DNA of 64,000 bases from NCBI GenBank assembly GCA_031002005.1, contig JARYHS010013631.1:67143832-67207831 (forward strand). The letters are read 5' to 3'. Source of the DNA: Vandiemenella viatica (lineage: Eukaryota; Arthropoda; Insecta; Orthoptera; Morabidae). Positions 1 through 13,040 of this stretch are shown here, in pieces. The position numbers and the translations under genes were made by a program. Under the pieces are notes generated by a model. That model saw only the letters and a list, made by a program, of their open reading frames with translations, was not told where the DNA came from and searched no databases. How positions within the stretch are numbered: position 1 is the stretch's first letter; every line of letters starts with the position of its first letter.

Positions 1-486
1 GAAAGGCGCAGTATCAGGTTCTGGTCTAGACAGAATCAACTTAGAGGAATCATTGGTGAAGGGTTGATGCGCGTGTGGAAACCGATTTGAACAACCGAGT
101 GCGCTGAAGTTTGCAGCTGCTATTTGAGGAATCCTACCCACACCAATCAGTTGGTTGTAACTTTCGATAAAGTTTGACGTTTACAGTAATTACGGTATTT
201 TCGAAATAAGCTTCCATTGAGTAGGTCTACCGACCTGCATTGTTCCTCCACTAGTCTTACTAGGACCATTAAAAAAAGCCGACAGATCCTCTTCATCCTC
301 TATGGGGGATCAATTGCAGCCTACGAAATTCAAGTAGAGAGAGAATGCCGTGAACTTGCCCTCTGATTGCTAGCTAAGAAACACGGAGATGTGAAATTTC
401 GTGCAGTAAGTACTTCTGCCATCGCTAGAGCTTAGCGAAGAACTGCCACATGGAAGTCGTGTAATCGTCTCTGGGCAAGAGTATAT
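1..486. other. No gene seen
   Basis: I see no coding region, RNA gene or recognisable repeat here. Stop codons are frequent in all frames and composition is ordinary. Confidence 0.5.
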
Positions 487-640
487 AAATTAGGGCCGGC
501 GTTTGGGGGCGAGGGGGGGGGGGGTAAGCGGGTCAAATGTACACGGGCCCGCCGGCTGATGGCGGGCCCCGATCACCGGCTGTAGGGGCCCTCAGGCCAG
601 AAACGAAGAATTCGCCCATTGTCGGCCGGCTAGTTTGTAG
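487..640. repeat. GC-rich spot, possible short TIR element
   Basis: A GC-rich island in AT-rich surroundings, with a G12 run near 510-523 and several short GGGCC-type inverted motifs (near 546-552 and 564-570). Loosely matching GGCCGGC blocks sit at the two edges (near 494 and 623), each beside TAG. This would fit a decayed MITE with a 3-bp target duplication, but the terminal match is weak. The overlapping short reading frames on both strands look like compositional artefacts. Confidence 0.25.
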
Positions 641-2280
641 AGTTAAAAAAAGATCTAAATGCAAATATAATCGCTTTGAGGGAGTTTGTTTTCTGGGAGA
701 GACAACCTGTGAATGTTGAATTGTTATAAACAAAGAGTTAGCTACGGTAATTGCTTTGGAATTGGTAGTGAGAGATGTAGGTAGTTGAATTTACTGTAAA
801 AATTTGAGAAAACGCATACGATACTAGGTTGATACACTTCAAAGCTATAGAAAATACTACAGTACACATTCAGATGGTCTCCAATAATGAGTAGATATTT
901 CGATCTAAAATAGTGGTAGTTCCCTTTCTGAGCCATCGGAGGATGGAATAGTGATAGAATTGGCCTGATACTGTGGTTACTCCATGGTTGTTGAAGCACC
1001 GTTCCAAAATTTACTTCCCTAACTAATACTTTGTTTAAACTGGCTTCTCTGAGGGCTGGTGGTGGGTAAAGGACGTCACGTGAATGTCGGGTGGTCAGGG
1101 AATGGACATCGAGTGTTCTCTGCGTATGTTATAGCTGGCGTTGGGGTTACCAGGGAAAACTGCCATGTGGTCTGTCTTTGGAGCAATGCACTAGCGTTAG
1201 GTTGCCTCGTCTGGTCTGGATCGGGAAGGAACTGCCTTTCTTAACGATAATAATAACAACAAAAATAAAATGTATGACATGACATTAATTAGTCTTCGGC
1301 TTCATCGCAAGTTTTAATTAACAGTGGAGCACTGGAACAGGAATGGCATCATCTGCCTCCAACGTTCAGCAGCGTCTATGTTATTCAATACTGGATTAAC
1401 AGATCCAGATTTGGTGGCTCTTCTTTAACCCGGAAACATTAACGCCCCAGATGAAAGATCAGACAACTGCTCAGCAACCTACTACTACTTGCGACACACC
1501 TTAAATTATCCATGACTACACGGCACACCACTATAGAACCAATCTGGGGTATGCAGCGCCGAATGCGTAAAAATAACACGCTTAGGATAGCTAAAAACAG
1601 TGTAAAAACTTAAATATCGGACTCCTTAATATAACTATTAAAGTAAATAATTGTACTCACACCTTCGATGTGATATTTGTGCCTTTTGAACTGCAAACAG
1701 GCCGTTGAACATGAGAAATAACCATTGACAGTGCAAGTCTTACTTCTTCACTTACAATTCATAATCCCGGCTGCTACGAATTCCGGCATATCGATAATTA
1801 CTATATATTGCGAGCAATATATTTAAGCAGAATAGATCCCGAACAGATGAAAAAAACTGTTTAAGCCTTCTTCACAGTTTATTAGTTACCTTTTCTTCTC
1901 TGGTAGGTGTATGCGCTAGATATATCCCCTCAACTGGTCTTTTATATGGCCACAACGAAAACAACCCATCAATGTTCTCCTGAAATCGATGCAAATGAAC
2001 TTTAGGCTATGATATATACTTAGGGATAACATCAGGAGAGTATTCGACACCATGTCATTGCACACAGGAGTTTTTAAAGATGATCGTATCATTCAGGTTA
2101 TAAATATTTTCTCGTTCTGAGAATTTCGTTACTCCCTTCCATACAACCATTTTAGCAATGCGGCATAATATTTCGTTGTGTTTCAATTTTCTCAAAAACC
2201 TCAGGAGGTTGCTGTAACAATTATTTTTCTTTTCGTCCGACTTTTTTTTTATTTTTAAAATGTAATTGCAGTAAATCGAG
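641..2280. other. No gene seen
   Basis: AT-rich sequence without a supported gene or repeat. Short reading frames at 742-999 and 1059-1282 have no recognisable motifs. Confidence 0.5.
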
Positions 2281-4443
2281 ATTTTATTTATTTATTTCGT
2301 ATGGCAGAAGAAATACAAAAACAGTAACTACAGTCAGTTCCAATAAATATAACTGTTACTACAGACTGATGTCTAACGATTGCAGCCATTAAATTGCTTC
2401 TGTTGTTGCTTCGTGAATCTGATGCATTGTACCGCTGAATCTCCTGAGAGGGCATTCCATGGCGATGTGGTGAATGGTTTGCTCATAGTTACCGCAGTCA
2501 CAACAAGGATTCTCTGTCATTCCCCACTTGTACAACCAGTAATTGCATCTACCGTGGCCTGTTCTCACTCGGTTCAGTGCCATCCAGTTTTTCCTAGGAA
2601 GGTTGAATCCAGGAGGTTGTCGTGTAGGATGGGATGGGCGCCTGTTTGTCGGAGTTGGAATTTGTCCACTCAGCGCACCATGCTTCGCCTATGTTGAAAT
2701 TATTTTGGACCAACTCTTGACCAAACTTCCATGTTGAATATCTAGATTTTAGTCTATTTGAAGCTTTGTGTATACAGTCCTGATGAATTGGAAGTTGTGG
2801 ATAACTTAAGCATTTCTGCCATTCCCTTTTTAAAGCCGCTTGTCTTCGGAGACTTGGTGGGACGATGTTAGAGAGTACAGGCAGCCAGTATGCAGATGTA
2901 GATTTAACAGTTCCATATATTGTTCTCATTGTGTCATTTAGTTGAACGTCGATCTTTTTTGTGTTACTGCTATTTAGCCATACTGGACTGCAGTATTCGG
3001 CAGTTGAGTATGCCAGAGCAAGAGCCGATGTTCTGAGATCTGCGGCATGTGCTCCCCAACCCATTCCTGAAAGTTTGTGAATGATGTTATTTCGCGTTTT
3101 TACTTTTTCCGCTGTTTTATGGATATGCTCCTTATATGTCAATGACCGATTAAGAACCACACCTAGATATTTTGAATGAGGATTGTATTTAAGTAATTGG
3201 TCTCTGAATTTTATTTGAGGTCTATAGTGGGCTTTTCCATTGTTTAGGTGGAATGAGCTGACCTCTGTCTTATTTATATTCAGTTTCAGGCGCCAAGTGT
3301 TGAAGTACTCATTCAGTTTCTGAAGATCAGTTGCGAGAATTTCTTCAGATGCTTTGAAGTCGCTAGATTGTGCCGTCATGACTATGTCATCAGCGTATAT
3401 AAACTTCCTAGAAGTGGTAGATGGCAAGTCTGTGGTGTAGATGTTGAAAAGTAGTGGAGCAAGGACAGATCCTTGCTCTAGCCCGTTTTTTAATCTGTAA
3501 GATTTGCTTATATTCCCATTTAGGTGAACCTCAATCATTCGATTACATAACATGTCATTCAACAAAGAGGCAATCGTTTTGCACGGGATAATCCTAAGGA
3601 ATTTCAGGATCATTCCCTTCCTCCAGACTGTGTCATATGCTGCAGTCAAATCTACACACACTGCCAAGGTTTTTTTCCGATCTTGGAATACCTTTTCAAT
3701 ATGGTTGGTCTGCGCAATTACATGGTCGCAACAATTCCTGTTTGGTCGAAATCCTGCCTGCTCAGTTGGTATGAAGTCAAGGATTTTTTCTGAGATCCTG
3801 TTGTAGATGGCTCTTTCGAGCAGCTTTTAACATGAACTCAGAAGAGCCATTGGTCTATAATCTTCTGGGCTGCAGCCAGTTTTGCCTGGTTTCAATATAG
3901 CTATTACCTTGGTTCTTTTAAGGAGGTTTGGGACTTTACCGCGTTTTTGGATATTGCTTAAAAGTTTGGCAATCCAATTGAATGTTCGCGTGCCACAGTG
4001 CTTTAGAAATTCTGGGTATATTCCATCTATCCCTGCAGCCTTACCAGATTTGGTTTCTTTCAATGCCATCGAAATCTCTGAGACTGTACGAAATCTGCTG
4101 CAAATTTCTGTCAGCTTGAAGTAATCTGAGCTTTAGTTCATTTAAGATTTCTTTAGACTTGTTGCTTAAAGTGTTAGTTGATTTTCTAGTTAGGTTAACA
4201 ATTCTCTGTGCTACTTGATCTGGTTTTATCTTTGAGCTCTTGCTAGTGGTATATACAGCGTTACTTCCTAGTTTGCACAAAAGCAACCACGCTTTTCTGC
4301 TTGAATGCTGGAAATTGACGTTTTGCATTAATTCTGCCCATTTCTCTTTCCTCGCCGAGTCTAAAGAGCGTAGAAGTTCATCTGCAATCTCTGGGTCATT
4401 ACTGAGTTCGTATTCCCTGTACAGCTCGTTACATATCAATAAT
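2281..4443 (-). mobile_element. Jockey-like non-LTR retrotransposon, 5'-truncated
   Basis: A LINE fragment read on the minus strand. It begins inside ORF2 upstream of the reverse transcriptase (near 4440), runs through RT and a C-terminal Cys/His segment, and ends in a short A-rich tail of TAAATAAA units at 2281-2299. The endonuclease domain and any ORF1 are absent, as expected for 5' truncation during target-primed reverse transcription. The Jockey-like assignment rests on the 'LLFNIYT-DLP' and 'YADDIVM' blocks and the terminal Cys-His module. LOA- or I-type clades are alternatives. I did not find a clear target duplication. Confidence 0.85.
2389..4439 (-). pseudogene. LINE ORF2 (reverse transcriptase) pseudogene
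   Basis: Reverse transcriptase of a non-LTR retrotransposon, which would copy element RNA at a nicked chromosomal target. In order on the minus strand there is a pre-RT linker (4439 to about 4060), then RT finger and palm motifs including 'GKAAGIDGI' and 'LKPGK..SPEDYRP' (4069-3830), then 'VDLTAAYDTVW' (near 3660), then 'GSVLAPLLFNIYT' (near 3460) and 'YADDIVM' (near 3390). A C-x-C…H…C module ('CCDCG…HHIAMECP') sits near 2480. The catalytic Asp pair is intact, but the frame is broken in three places: a shift near 4060, an in-frame TAA at 3827-3829 directly followed by continuing RT sequence, and a shift between 2594 and 2583. It is not functional as it stands. Confidence 0.88.
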
Positions 4444-4674
4444 TGATTAAAACTTGGGAATACATTAAAAAGTATTTATTTACCTTTTACTACCCAGTAT
4501 TTCTACTGACTAAGATAATGGTGTCCTCAGGCAACGTGTCCGATGTAGCTTTTCACAGTTCTACATTAGTTGTGCCTCATCAAAGGCGCTTTCTCTCCCG
4601 CCCCACATTCTTACGGTGACAGATCAATAGATGTGAACAAACTTGGCATTCTGTTTCGCTCCCTAATCTGACTA

Positions 4675-4790
4675 TTCTCATTTCCATGGTTTACCGAAAT
4701 CATGGCTCCCTCAAAAGGCCAAGTCTGAATTTTTCCCGTTCGTTGCCTAAACGCACTTCCACGTCTGATGACCTTGACGATTCTTAAATG
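4675..4790 (+). repeat. Degenerate SINE body (main family)
   Basis: Contains the ordered landmarks of the SINE body seen elsewhere in the window: TCCATGGTTT, then CAAAAGGCCA, then CCCGTTCGTTGCC. It lacks the tRNA-like head, so it is an old truncated copy. Confidence 0.5.
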
Positions 4791-4933
4791 CCCAATAGAA
4801 AAATAGATGTGACGTAACATCCACCGACCGATTAGCCACTTCAGGCAACTAAGAAATGTTCTTCTAGCCTGTGGTTCCCACGAACGTGGGGAGCGAAAGT
4901 GTTCGATGAAAATGAAGGGGCATTTAGGACCAC

Positions 4934-5167
4934 TTTTTTTATTGTGGCTTTACGCTTCGTCGACACCATTAAAGGCGGAATGGGACTGGGGACTAGGAAC
5001 GGAAAGGAATTAGGCCATGACCTTTTGAAGAAAGCATCCCGGCATTCGCCTGGAGTGATTTGGGAAAACCATCGAAAATCAAAATCTGGATGACCGAACG
5101 GGGATTCGAACCGGCGTCCTCGCGAATGTGAGGCCAGAGCGAAAACCGCTCACCCACCACGCTCGGT
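4934..5167 (-). mobile_element. tRNA-derived SINE, subfamily A
   Basis: Minus-strand SINE. The head (5167 inward) is tRNA-like, with an A-box-like GGTGGGTGAGCGG and a B-box-like GGTTCGAATCC. A conserved body follows (CATCCAGATTT, TTTCCCAAATCACTCCAGG, GGGATGCTTTCTTC). The 3' end has the subfamily A landmark GTCGACGAAGCGTAAAGCC and an A-rich tail at 4934-4940. RNA polymerase III internal promoters are expected from the boxes. Confidence 0.85.
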
Positions 5168-6582
5168 AATTTTTCAGTTGATTCATTCTTCAATTTAGCG
5201 ATTTTGAGACTGCGATGTAGTTGGTGGCTATTCCTATTGCGCCGATCAAGTACCAGCGTCGCTTCGTCACTACACAACACGTTAACAACAGACCGAGCCT
5301 ACTGTCAGGCTTGAGCTTACGTCCAGGCTCGGTCCTCTGCACTGTATTTTGCCGGTCGTGCTGACAGCGACAAACCGAGCGACCTTAGACAGCGTTTGCA
5401 CTACTCTAGGTAGGAACATATGATCTAGGCAAATGACGCGATGCTAGTGCAAACTTACAGTTCTGTTCAGATGACAGATTTTAATATTAACACTATTACA
5501 TGGCAATAAAACTTTTTTATCAATAATAAAAACTTTGCTAAGATGTTGTGTGGAGCATAATTCTCTATCGAAATAAAACTTGGTGTTTGCATACCAAGAA
5601 CGTGGTAATGTGATACTAATGGAATATGTGGAAAGTTAAGTCAACATGTAAGGAGAGAAATAAAGACCAGTGGCACAGCTAAGAAAATACATGTAGGATG
5701 GCGTATCATGCTTAGACATTGACGATATTGGTTAATTTGTTTGTGGAGAATGGAGTTAAAGGGTAGAATTTGTAAAATACAAATGTTGTAATACTTACAA
5801 TAAGTGATAGGGACCGTAGCTAGTAATGGATATTATGTGGAGATGAACTCGGAATAGGAATGCAATAAGAATTGTATGATGCCAGTTTAGAAAAGTACGA
5901 CGGAAACAAACATTTGCTGTAGAAACAACAAAAAGGCGCACCAGTCTTGACAGGCAGGTAAGACCATCCGTCCCTTTTTTGAACATGCTTTAAGGTGATA
6001 CCTTAGTCATGGAGTATGAAAAGCGCTCTGAATGAACATTACGCAAACCTAATTTCGTGTTACAAAGGCGGTGTGGAGGGAGCCCTCACAGGTCTCCTGG
6101 GGCAGGGCATTCATCGCTGATGGAGGACTCTACACACTGCCGAAACGACACCTGCCGGCACCATACGCTGTTCTACTCTCATCGCTAATTCATTTTTCAA
6201 CATGATAACTGCCATTATTACCCCGTCGGTACATATTTCAATAACACGAAATAAGCTCATTATGTAGACGAAATTAATATTTCTTTTTTTTTAATATAGT
6301 ATTGAAATTTTCTTTTCTACACTCCCAATAACATTCCCAAATATTAATAGATACTTTAATTCATGTAAAATTAATGTTTGCTGTGCGTTAGCAGTAGTGT
6401 AAATTTTATGTTTCTTTATACATTCTAGTTGCTAGGTCCGCTGAATGGAATTTGACTTTTCACTAGATATATGCGTCTTCTTACGTCTCTGCTACCTTCA
6501 GTCAACTTTTTCTTTTACACATCTGATAGTGTTGTTCAACCAATTTATTATTATTATTTTAAAATTTTCAAGTGTGAACAGC
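5168..6582. other. No gene seen; one short hairpin
   Basis: No supported gene. Positions 5292-5300 (ACCGAGCCT) and 5325-5333 (AGGCTCGGT) form a perfect 9-bp inverted repeat with a 24-base loop, of unknown meaning. The rest is AT-rich and unannotatable. Confidence 0.45.
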
Positions 6583-6930
6583 AGCCTGGTGGCTCAGTGG
6601 TTAAGACGTCTGACTAGAAATCGAAACGTCCCCGGTTCGAATCCCTGTCTCGGCGGGCATTTTCATAATCCCATACGTACATACATTTGATGTGCGAAAC
6701 GTTTTGGGGCCGCCAGAATAAGTTTTCGAGCATCTCTAGCTACCAAGAATGGAGAATGATTAGCGTTTGAACTTTTCATTTGGAAAGATCCGCGTTCCAT
6801 CCCCAAGTTTTCCATGAGTTCCCGAAATTGCAGTGCTGGTTCCTTTGCCCCCTTCCTCCTCTCGCTCCAAGCGTCTCCTGGTTTCAGTGTCCTCTGCGTC
6901 TACGACCCTTAAAACTCAAACAAAAAATAT
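6583..6930 (+). repeat. tRNA-like SINE head (family 2) with degenerate body
   Basis: Positions 6583-6660 hold a second tRNA-like head, with GTGGCTCAGTGG (A box) and CCCCGGTTCGAATCCC (B box) correctly spaced. The downstream stretch to about 6920 contains weak matches to the main SINE body (GTTTTCCATGAGTTCCCGAAAT). It does not fold into a convincing tRNA with anticodon and acceptor stems, so I call it a SINE, not a tRNA gene. Confidence 0.6.
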
Positions 6931-7589
6931 ATTGTGCTAATAATTAACCTCTTAGAGAGATATTTGATATCGAAGAAGTTATGAGTTGCCAATCTCATTA
7001 CCGAATTACGTATATTCTTTTCTCTTTTGTAATGGCCTTACTGCTAGTTGACAATGAGATTATTAAAGCCTAGACAGGTTTACTGTCAACAAACAATATG
7101 CTAAGTATTTCAAATAGGAAATCTTTTGGCATTCTCAAGCAGTGATTTGGAAAAGCCAGGCTATACCGAATGTGAATGGTGAGCATGGAATCGAACTAGA
7201 CGGTTGGATCGAATATTAGTGTTTATTCAAGAGGTTCATAATCATGTGCTGTTATGCCTAGTGGCAATGCCGATTGTGGAAGATGTTACTTCTTGGCAAA
7301 CTAACATCCTGGAGTGGTTTCCTGCTATCTTCCCCAACGTACAAAAGCGGATCAAATATAAACGATGTGGTTGAAAGTGATGCTGAATTCTTTGATGCTC
7401 GTTAATGAGGCAATGTCGCCTGGTAGTTGTAAGTTCGCACGGTAGATGCCGCAGCTTGCTTGTACAGTTGTTTCTGAACTTGCTATCATGATGAGCGAGC
7501 AGAAGGTTTATTTGCCCATTGCACACCACATAATTATTAAAATTTTGCACAGATTGTATGCTCAGTCAGTAGAGATACTGTGAAAGCGA
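6931..7589. other. No gene seen
   Basis: No gene or clear repeat. A minus-strand frame at 7242-7550 has no recognised motif. Confidence 0.4.
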
Positions 7590-7755
7590 AATCGGAGAAA
7601 TTACCCCCCTATAGTCCAGATTTTTTACTAAGTGACTGTCATTTGTTTGGACTTCTGAAAATAGAATTAGATGAAAAAAACATTTTTTCATGAAGAAGGG
7701 ATTAAAAACTTTCCAGTTCAATGGAAAAAATATTCAGACAGTAGTAAATGCGGTG
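7590..7755 (+). pseudogene. Mariner-like transposase C-terminal relic
   Basis: A short plus-strand frame reads 'LPPYSPDFLLSDCHLFGLLK', closely following the mariner signature HPPYSPDLxPSDxHLF. The Asp of 'SD' is the third catalytic residue of the D,D34D triad. The frame stops within about 15 codons, and no upstream catalytic Asp or TIR was found. It is a dead fragment of a Tc1/mariner superfamily transposase. Confidence 0.7.
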
Positions 7756-8994
7756 TAGAAACATAGTTTCGAATTAAACGTTCTCAGAACTCTTTTACGG
7801 GGGGATCTGGCATTTCTGATGTGACGTTTCGAAGACTCTCTCCTCCGGCAGAAGGCTCGAGAACATTTTATACAGTTGTTACACCGCAAAATCCTCCAGT
7901 GACAGTGTTATATGTTTCTACATCGGGATTAAAGTTAAGATTTTTACTCTGTCTGCTATTAGCGTATTTTCGGAGTCCGAATTCCAATATGATAAAATCT
8001 TCGTTAAGTAAGTGAAAAGTAGAGTAACATTAAACCATCTGATTTTCATTTGTGAAAGAAAATTGTCTCGTGTAGATAATTAAGTGAATATTGTAATGAA
8101 AATTTTAATCGCTTGATACTCAAATTAACCTCCAATTAAATAAGAGATCGTGCAAAATAACGTTACAAGCAGAAAGGGAGAATAGTAGGGAAAGTAAATA
8201 TTCCAAATATGTTTAACAGATAATTGAGGTTAAATGTTGTTAGGAATGCGTGGATATGATATGGATGCAGTGTTACTTTAAATAAACAGATGGACAGATT
8301 ACGAATAGTCAACCAGAGCTTAGTGGTTGCCAAAAACGGTGGATACTCTTCTATCTATTCTGTGTTATATACATCTGTGTGTGCTAGTAATAGATTTCTT
8401 AAAAAAAATTAAAAAAATGGTAAGTTTGGGGTGATATTATGACTCTATTTTCCAACTCTCTAGGTGTGCTGTAAACATGTGTTACCGTTATTCAAAAATC
8501 TGTGCGGTAAGACTATAAATTAAAATACTTGATACATATCAGTGTGTAAAAGATACAAAGACGTGGTAAAAAATTTAAAAAAACTGAATAGATAGTAACG
8601 TAATTATTGAACAAAGAATATTACAACGGTCAAATAAAAGAAAATAGTGAAGAAAGGAAACTGTAAAGAATTTTGATCCGTGCTGCAAGTGAAAGAAGAT
8701 GGATATCTTGGAAAAAGAAAATGTATGTGGTAGTATAAAATATAGCCTTGAAGTATAATGACTGCAGTGATAGAAGTACATGGAGACTAAAATACGGGAA
8801 GCAGCAAACGTCGTAAGCTACCCCGTTGTAAATAATGTACATCTAATTGATATCAATGAATTAATAAGCGTTTAAAATTAACAAGGAGTAGATATTGGTG
8901 GTATCAGGGAGAAGGTTGCATTAAGAACAGTGGGAGAGGATATCATTAAAAGTTACTTTACAATAGAAATGAAGAGACTTAACTTTCGAGATGG
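7756..8994. other. No gene seen
   Basis: AT-rich sequence. Short reading frames on both strands lack motifs. Confidence 0.45.
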
Positions 8995-9180
8995 TATCAG
9001 TTAATGTGTGTTTGATTAAATCTCTTGTTTTCCTGTCTACTTTGTATTCTTCTAGTATATTAAAAAGTGTTTGTCTGTCAAGAAAGTCATAAGCTTTTTA
9101 GGAGTCCACAAAAGGTGATCACTGTTTGTTTTTACGGATTTGTAAGATTGTTTGAGATTTAAAATTTGTTCTGTACATGA
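8995..9180 (-). pseudogene. Non-LTR reverse transcriptase relic
   Basis: Read on the minus strand, the segment contains an 'AYDFLDRQTLFNILEEYKV' block followed by 'DRKTRDLIKHTLTD'. This matches the 'KKAYDSxDRExLF…LxEFGV…' region around RT motif A in RTE/Jockey-type elements. Upstream (to 9180) a weaker 'EQILNLKQ' block is visible in a shifted frame. It is too short for assignment to a clade. Confidence 0.65.
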
Positions 9181-9187
9181 TCTGCCT

Positions 9188-9211
9188 TACTATTATTATT
9201 ATTATTATTAA
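9188..9211. repeat. (ATT)n microsatellite
   Basis: Seven ATT units. It lies just upstream, on the minus strand, of the RT relic. Confidence 0.9.
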
Positions 9212-12200
9212 GGTCTCATTGAAAGGGAATGTAGTACGCGAGGAAATTGTCTAGTTTTCGTATGTTCGGGAGACGAGATCTTACGGAGCAGACGGTTCGC
9301 TAGGAGAATTATTACCCTTGAGTTTGCTAAGCTTAATATTTCAACGACCTGATGGTGGACATGGGAGTAGCACCGGTCTTTTTTAATTATTCTTTTTAAT
9401 GAATGGAGGAGCTCCTGCTTGAATTTCTGCACACGATGCAGGGGAGAGAGAACACTGCTACATACTGCGGCCACATTAATTTTGCGTCATCTGCAACCTT
9501 AAAATTAATAACTGCATTGTGTTAAGCTACTTATGGCTATCTAGTTGCTACGAAACTGGCCATAATTTTGCGGGCTTCTTTATACGATATTTGCCACTCC
9601 CTGTTTTTCGGTTAGCTTATGGGTGCACAATAGTAAACAGCACATGAGGAAGAAAACGTGAATGTATTCCTCGGTTGAAAATCTTTGAGGGTAGAAAAAA
9701 ACGTAGTACCGCATGTCACAGAAAACGAAGCCTATGTAACCACACAATAAAATACACGAAGCATTGAAGCCTACAGAATTTCACGAACACGATTTTCTAC
9801 TATTACACATAAATAAAATAATTTAATATTTAGCTCCCCAGAAAGTCTGCTGCTTTACAGAATAATCACTGGAATGGTGTCAAAACTCTACAGATTTTTA
9901 CACATTTGCGTCACGAAAACGTTTAGTTTGTTGCCTCTAATGAAACTATTCACAGTAGTTTTGAACTATGAAAACACACGAATGTCAGATTTTATCCACG
10001 TCAGTGTAATGTGAGTCTCCTCGACTTGCATGCTTCTCTGCAGGTTTTCTACTTTAAAATAAATAAATATAAATATAATACTGTCACAACGCGCAGTATA
10101 GCAGGCTAGAAGGTTGGTTAACTGATATTGCGATATATCAGGAAATATTTGAATGCACCGATAGATAAGGCTTTGGAAGAAATACATGTTATGCGAGTCA
10201 TAATGCAGCCATTACATGACGTTTTCAGGATTCTAGTTATTACAGCTGTTTTAGTTGTGCTATGAACAGTCCAAATCATTATGTAAGATGTGTAGTTGAA
10301 GGCTTTATAACTTCTATGCTTCTGTTGATTAAATAAAATTCACCATCTTTAAATTTCGTTCATAAAGAGCCGGTGCACACATTGTTACAATTTCGCAGTA
10401 ATGAATAAATCCATATGAAAAGTTCGCAGTTACTACTGGTTTGATCGTACTAAATGTAAATTTAGGAATAAATAATGTTTAAATTTTGTATAAACCCTTA
10501 CCATTGGATTCAGTCAGACTTAATGAAAATTCAATCAGTTACCGCGAGCTCTGGCTTCAAAGTGACACCTTGAGTATGGGCTACCGAAAACACAGTCCAC
10601 CTCAGCGGTATACCATATGGACGCTTCTGCAGGCATAAGGCAACTCTTAAATGGCTATACAATCAGGGCTAGAATGACTAGAGATTCTAGACATAATAGG
10701 TCAATTATCTGAATCCTCCTGGCCTCATATACAGTTCAGGATCGCACCACAGTCAGACTGCTACCCGGATTTTTCTAGAATTTTTGAAGGTTTAAATCTG
10801 AAATAAAATCTTATTTTAGTCTTTGACAAAAAAATTGATTTACGAAACTCAATCGGCTGATATTTGAATGGGTAATAGGATTCCAACTGCTTACTACTAC
10901 ATTTTTATTAAGGCGCTTACGTGCTGTTGCCTCAGTGACGGAGTTTTTTGACTACAGGAATTCAAATACTAACAGCCAGCAGAGTACAAACTTCCGTGTT
11001 ACTGGAATAAGAAGATTTCTGACAGATTCTAGTTATTTTATTTCCACTTCAAGCGTGTTTACATTCTAGTGAAATTATTAACCGTTTTTATTATTACACG
11101 TTATAAGTTTTCATTTATAAATAATCACAATTGTATTTTACATTTTTCAATATCAGATCAGTACTCCAGGATCTTTATTTATCCTCTATATCCATTACTG
11201 GGTTTAATACCGCGGCTGAAAGTATATTATCTTTTAAATGAAATCAATTATTTTTCAAATATCAACTCAAATAGTTTATTAAACTTTCACTATAATAATT
11301 GCTACGCACTTATCTTTTAGTATCCTGTTTACAAACATTATTCTATTTGAAGACACTGGTTACAGTTCATTGGCACAATTATACTTTTCTTCTGCCCTCG
11401 GGCTTATCTTTTCCAATATTAAACTACAATATTGCGTTCCTCCCGCCAGGATTTTGGAACGTTTTCTACTCGTGCAGCTCAAGCAATTTTTTTATTCAGC
11501 ACCTACTGGAAACCAGAGATCTCCTTTCCTCTAGCTCGACGCTCTCTGACCTTGAAACTTAAATATCCAATGTTACAATATGTAATCATAATCACATATT
11601 AACAAAAATATTCTTATAATAATAAATTTCACAATTCGTGAGGTTGTGTACATCACAACGTCATTGAAGTTAAAAAAATTCAAAATTATTTGATGAACGG
11701 ATTCACTTACAAGGCCTTGAAAATGTTTCTTGAATACACTAAAATATTTTATTTACGCTTGTAAGCGAAATAAATTGCGGCTGGTAGAAAATATTGATCG
11801 TAATGATACTTTATTATTAAGAATCTAATAATTACTGTGAAACGATTAGTAATGATACTGAGTTGGAGGTTCTATGACAGGCATAAAGAAATGCAACCCG
11901 ATATTAAGGTATAAAGGAGAGGCGAGAAGAGAGGCAAGAATCGAGAAAATACCGTGGTTGAACTGTTGGCGGCTTGAAGAAGTATTTTGACAAATAAGAC
12001 GGACATGTTTAAATAAGGATTGTTTCATCTGCGACCAAGAGGAATTGTAATGTAATACGTAGAAATGTGTTATTAATTACAGATCAATAAATCTACGACG
12101 TTGTAATAAATTAATGCATACTGAACTGAATAATAGTGATTAAAAGACGGTAGAATCAATAATAATTAACGTCCTTACAGGTGAATGGGATATATCTAAT

Positions 12201-12818
12201 AATATATAAGGGAGAACCTAATTTCGACATTTTCTAAGATACCCCTTCTGCTAAAATAAGGTAAAGAAATCGTAAAAGGATAAAAGAAGAACTTATTGTA
12301 TTTATAACTTATTCTGGAGTTACGCATATTTAGGTAAAGTAGGTAAAGTTCAAGTAGGAGTACCCTTATAAGTTTAAAGACCGAATACCCGAGACCTATG
12401 GAATGAATCGATAGATGTCTTTAGGATTGAGTGATACGTATGAATTATTAATGTTTTGATCAGATATTATGCTACATCCTCAGTTAGACTGAAGAAATAA
12501 ATCTCTGACTTTAAGTCAGATAGTAATTTTTCAAACTACGAAACGTCAGTTCAGTAGTTATGGCGTGATGTTAGAACAAACACAACACCATTGCGACTTT
12601 ATAATAATTCTAGCAGTGCCCGTGGCTTCGACCCCGTGGGCCAAAGAACCTCTTGGTTATTTCTTCGTCTCTTTGTAATTTACCGCCATTAGCAGTAGAT
12701 CCCCAGGCAAACGCCTTAATCAGTGTAATAGTGTGTCAGTCTGCTATGACTGACTGCACGTCTGCAGTAGGACTGATTACGTCAGTGATGAACTCAACGT
12801 GGTTGTTGACAATTTGCC
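9212..12818. other. No gene seen
   Basis: About 3.6 kb of AT-rich sequence. Reading frames at 9208-9474, 9966-10187, 11069-11562 and 11846-12028 are short and low in complexity, without splice or protein motifs I can support. Confidence 0.45.
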
Positions 12819-13040
12819 ACCGAGTGTGGTGGGTGAGCGGTTAACGCTCTGGCCTCGCCGTCCAGTCATCCAGATTTGAGTTTGGTTTCCCAAAATCACT
12901 CCAGGCGAATGCCGTGCCGGGATGCTTGCTTCAAAAAAGGCCATGGCCGAATTCCTTCCCGTTCCTTGTCCCCAGTCCCATCCCACCTCACCTCTAATGA
13001 CTTCGACGTCGACGAGCTATAAAGCCATAAGTAAAAAAAA
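12819..13040 (+). mobile_element. tRNA-derived SINE, subfamily A, B box deleted
   Basis: Starts ACCGAGTGTGGTGGGTGAGCGGTT's head (A box present) and carries the body landmarks and the subfamily A 3' landmark (GACGTCGACGAGCTATAAAGCC) with an A-rich tail. About 30 bases that hold the B box in the other copies are missing between CTCGC and CATCCAG, so it should be transcriptionally dead. GACAATT occurs just before (12808-12814) and just after (13044-13050) and is a likely target duplication. Confidence 0.8.

Noticed and set aside
2389..4439. Functional reverse transcriptase gene
   Set aside because: Two frameshifts and an in-frame stop break it, and the endonuclease is missing.
6583..6660. tRNA gene
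   Set aside because: A and B boxes are present, but there is no acceptor stem or anticodon arm pairing. The same head recurs with a shared body elsewhere, so it is a SINE.
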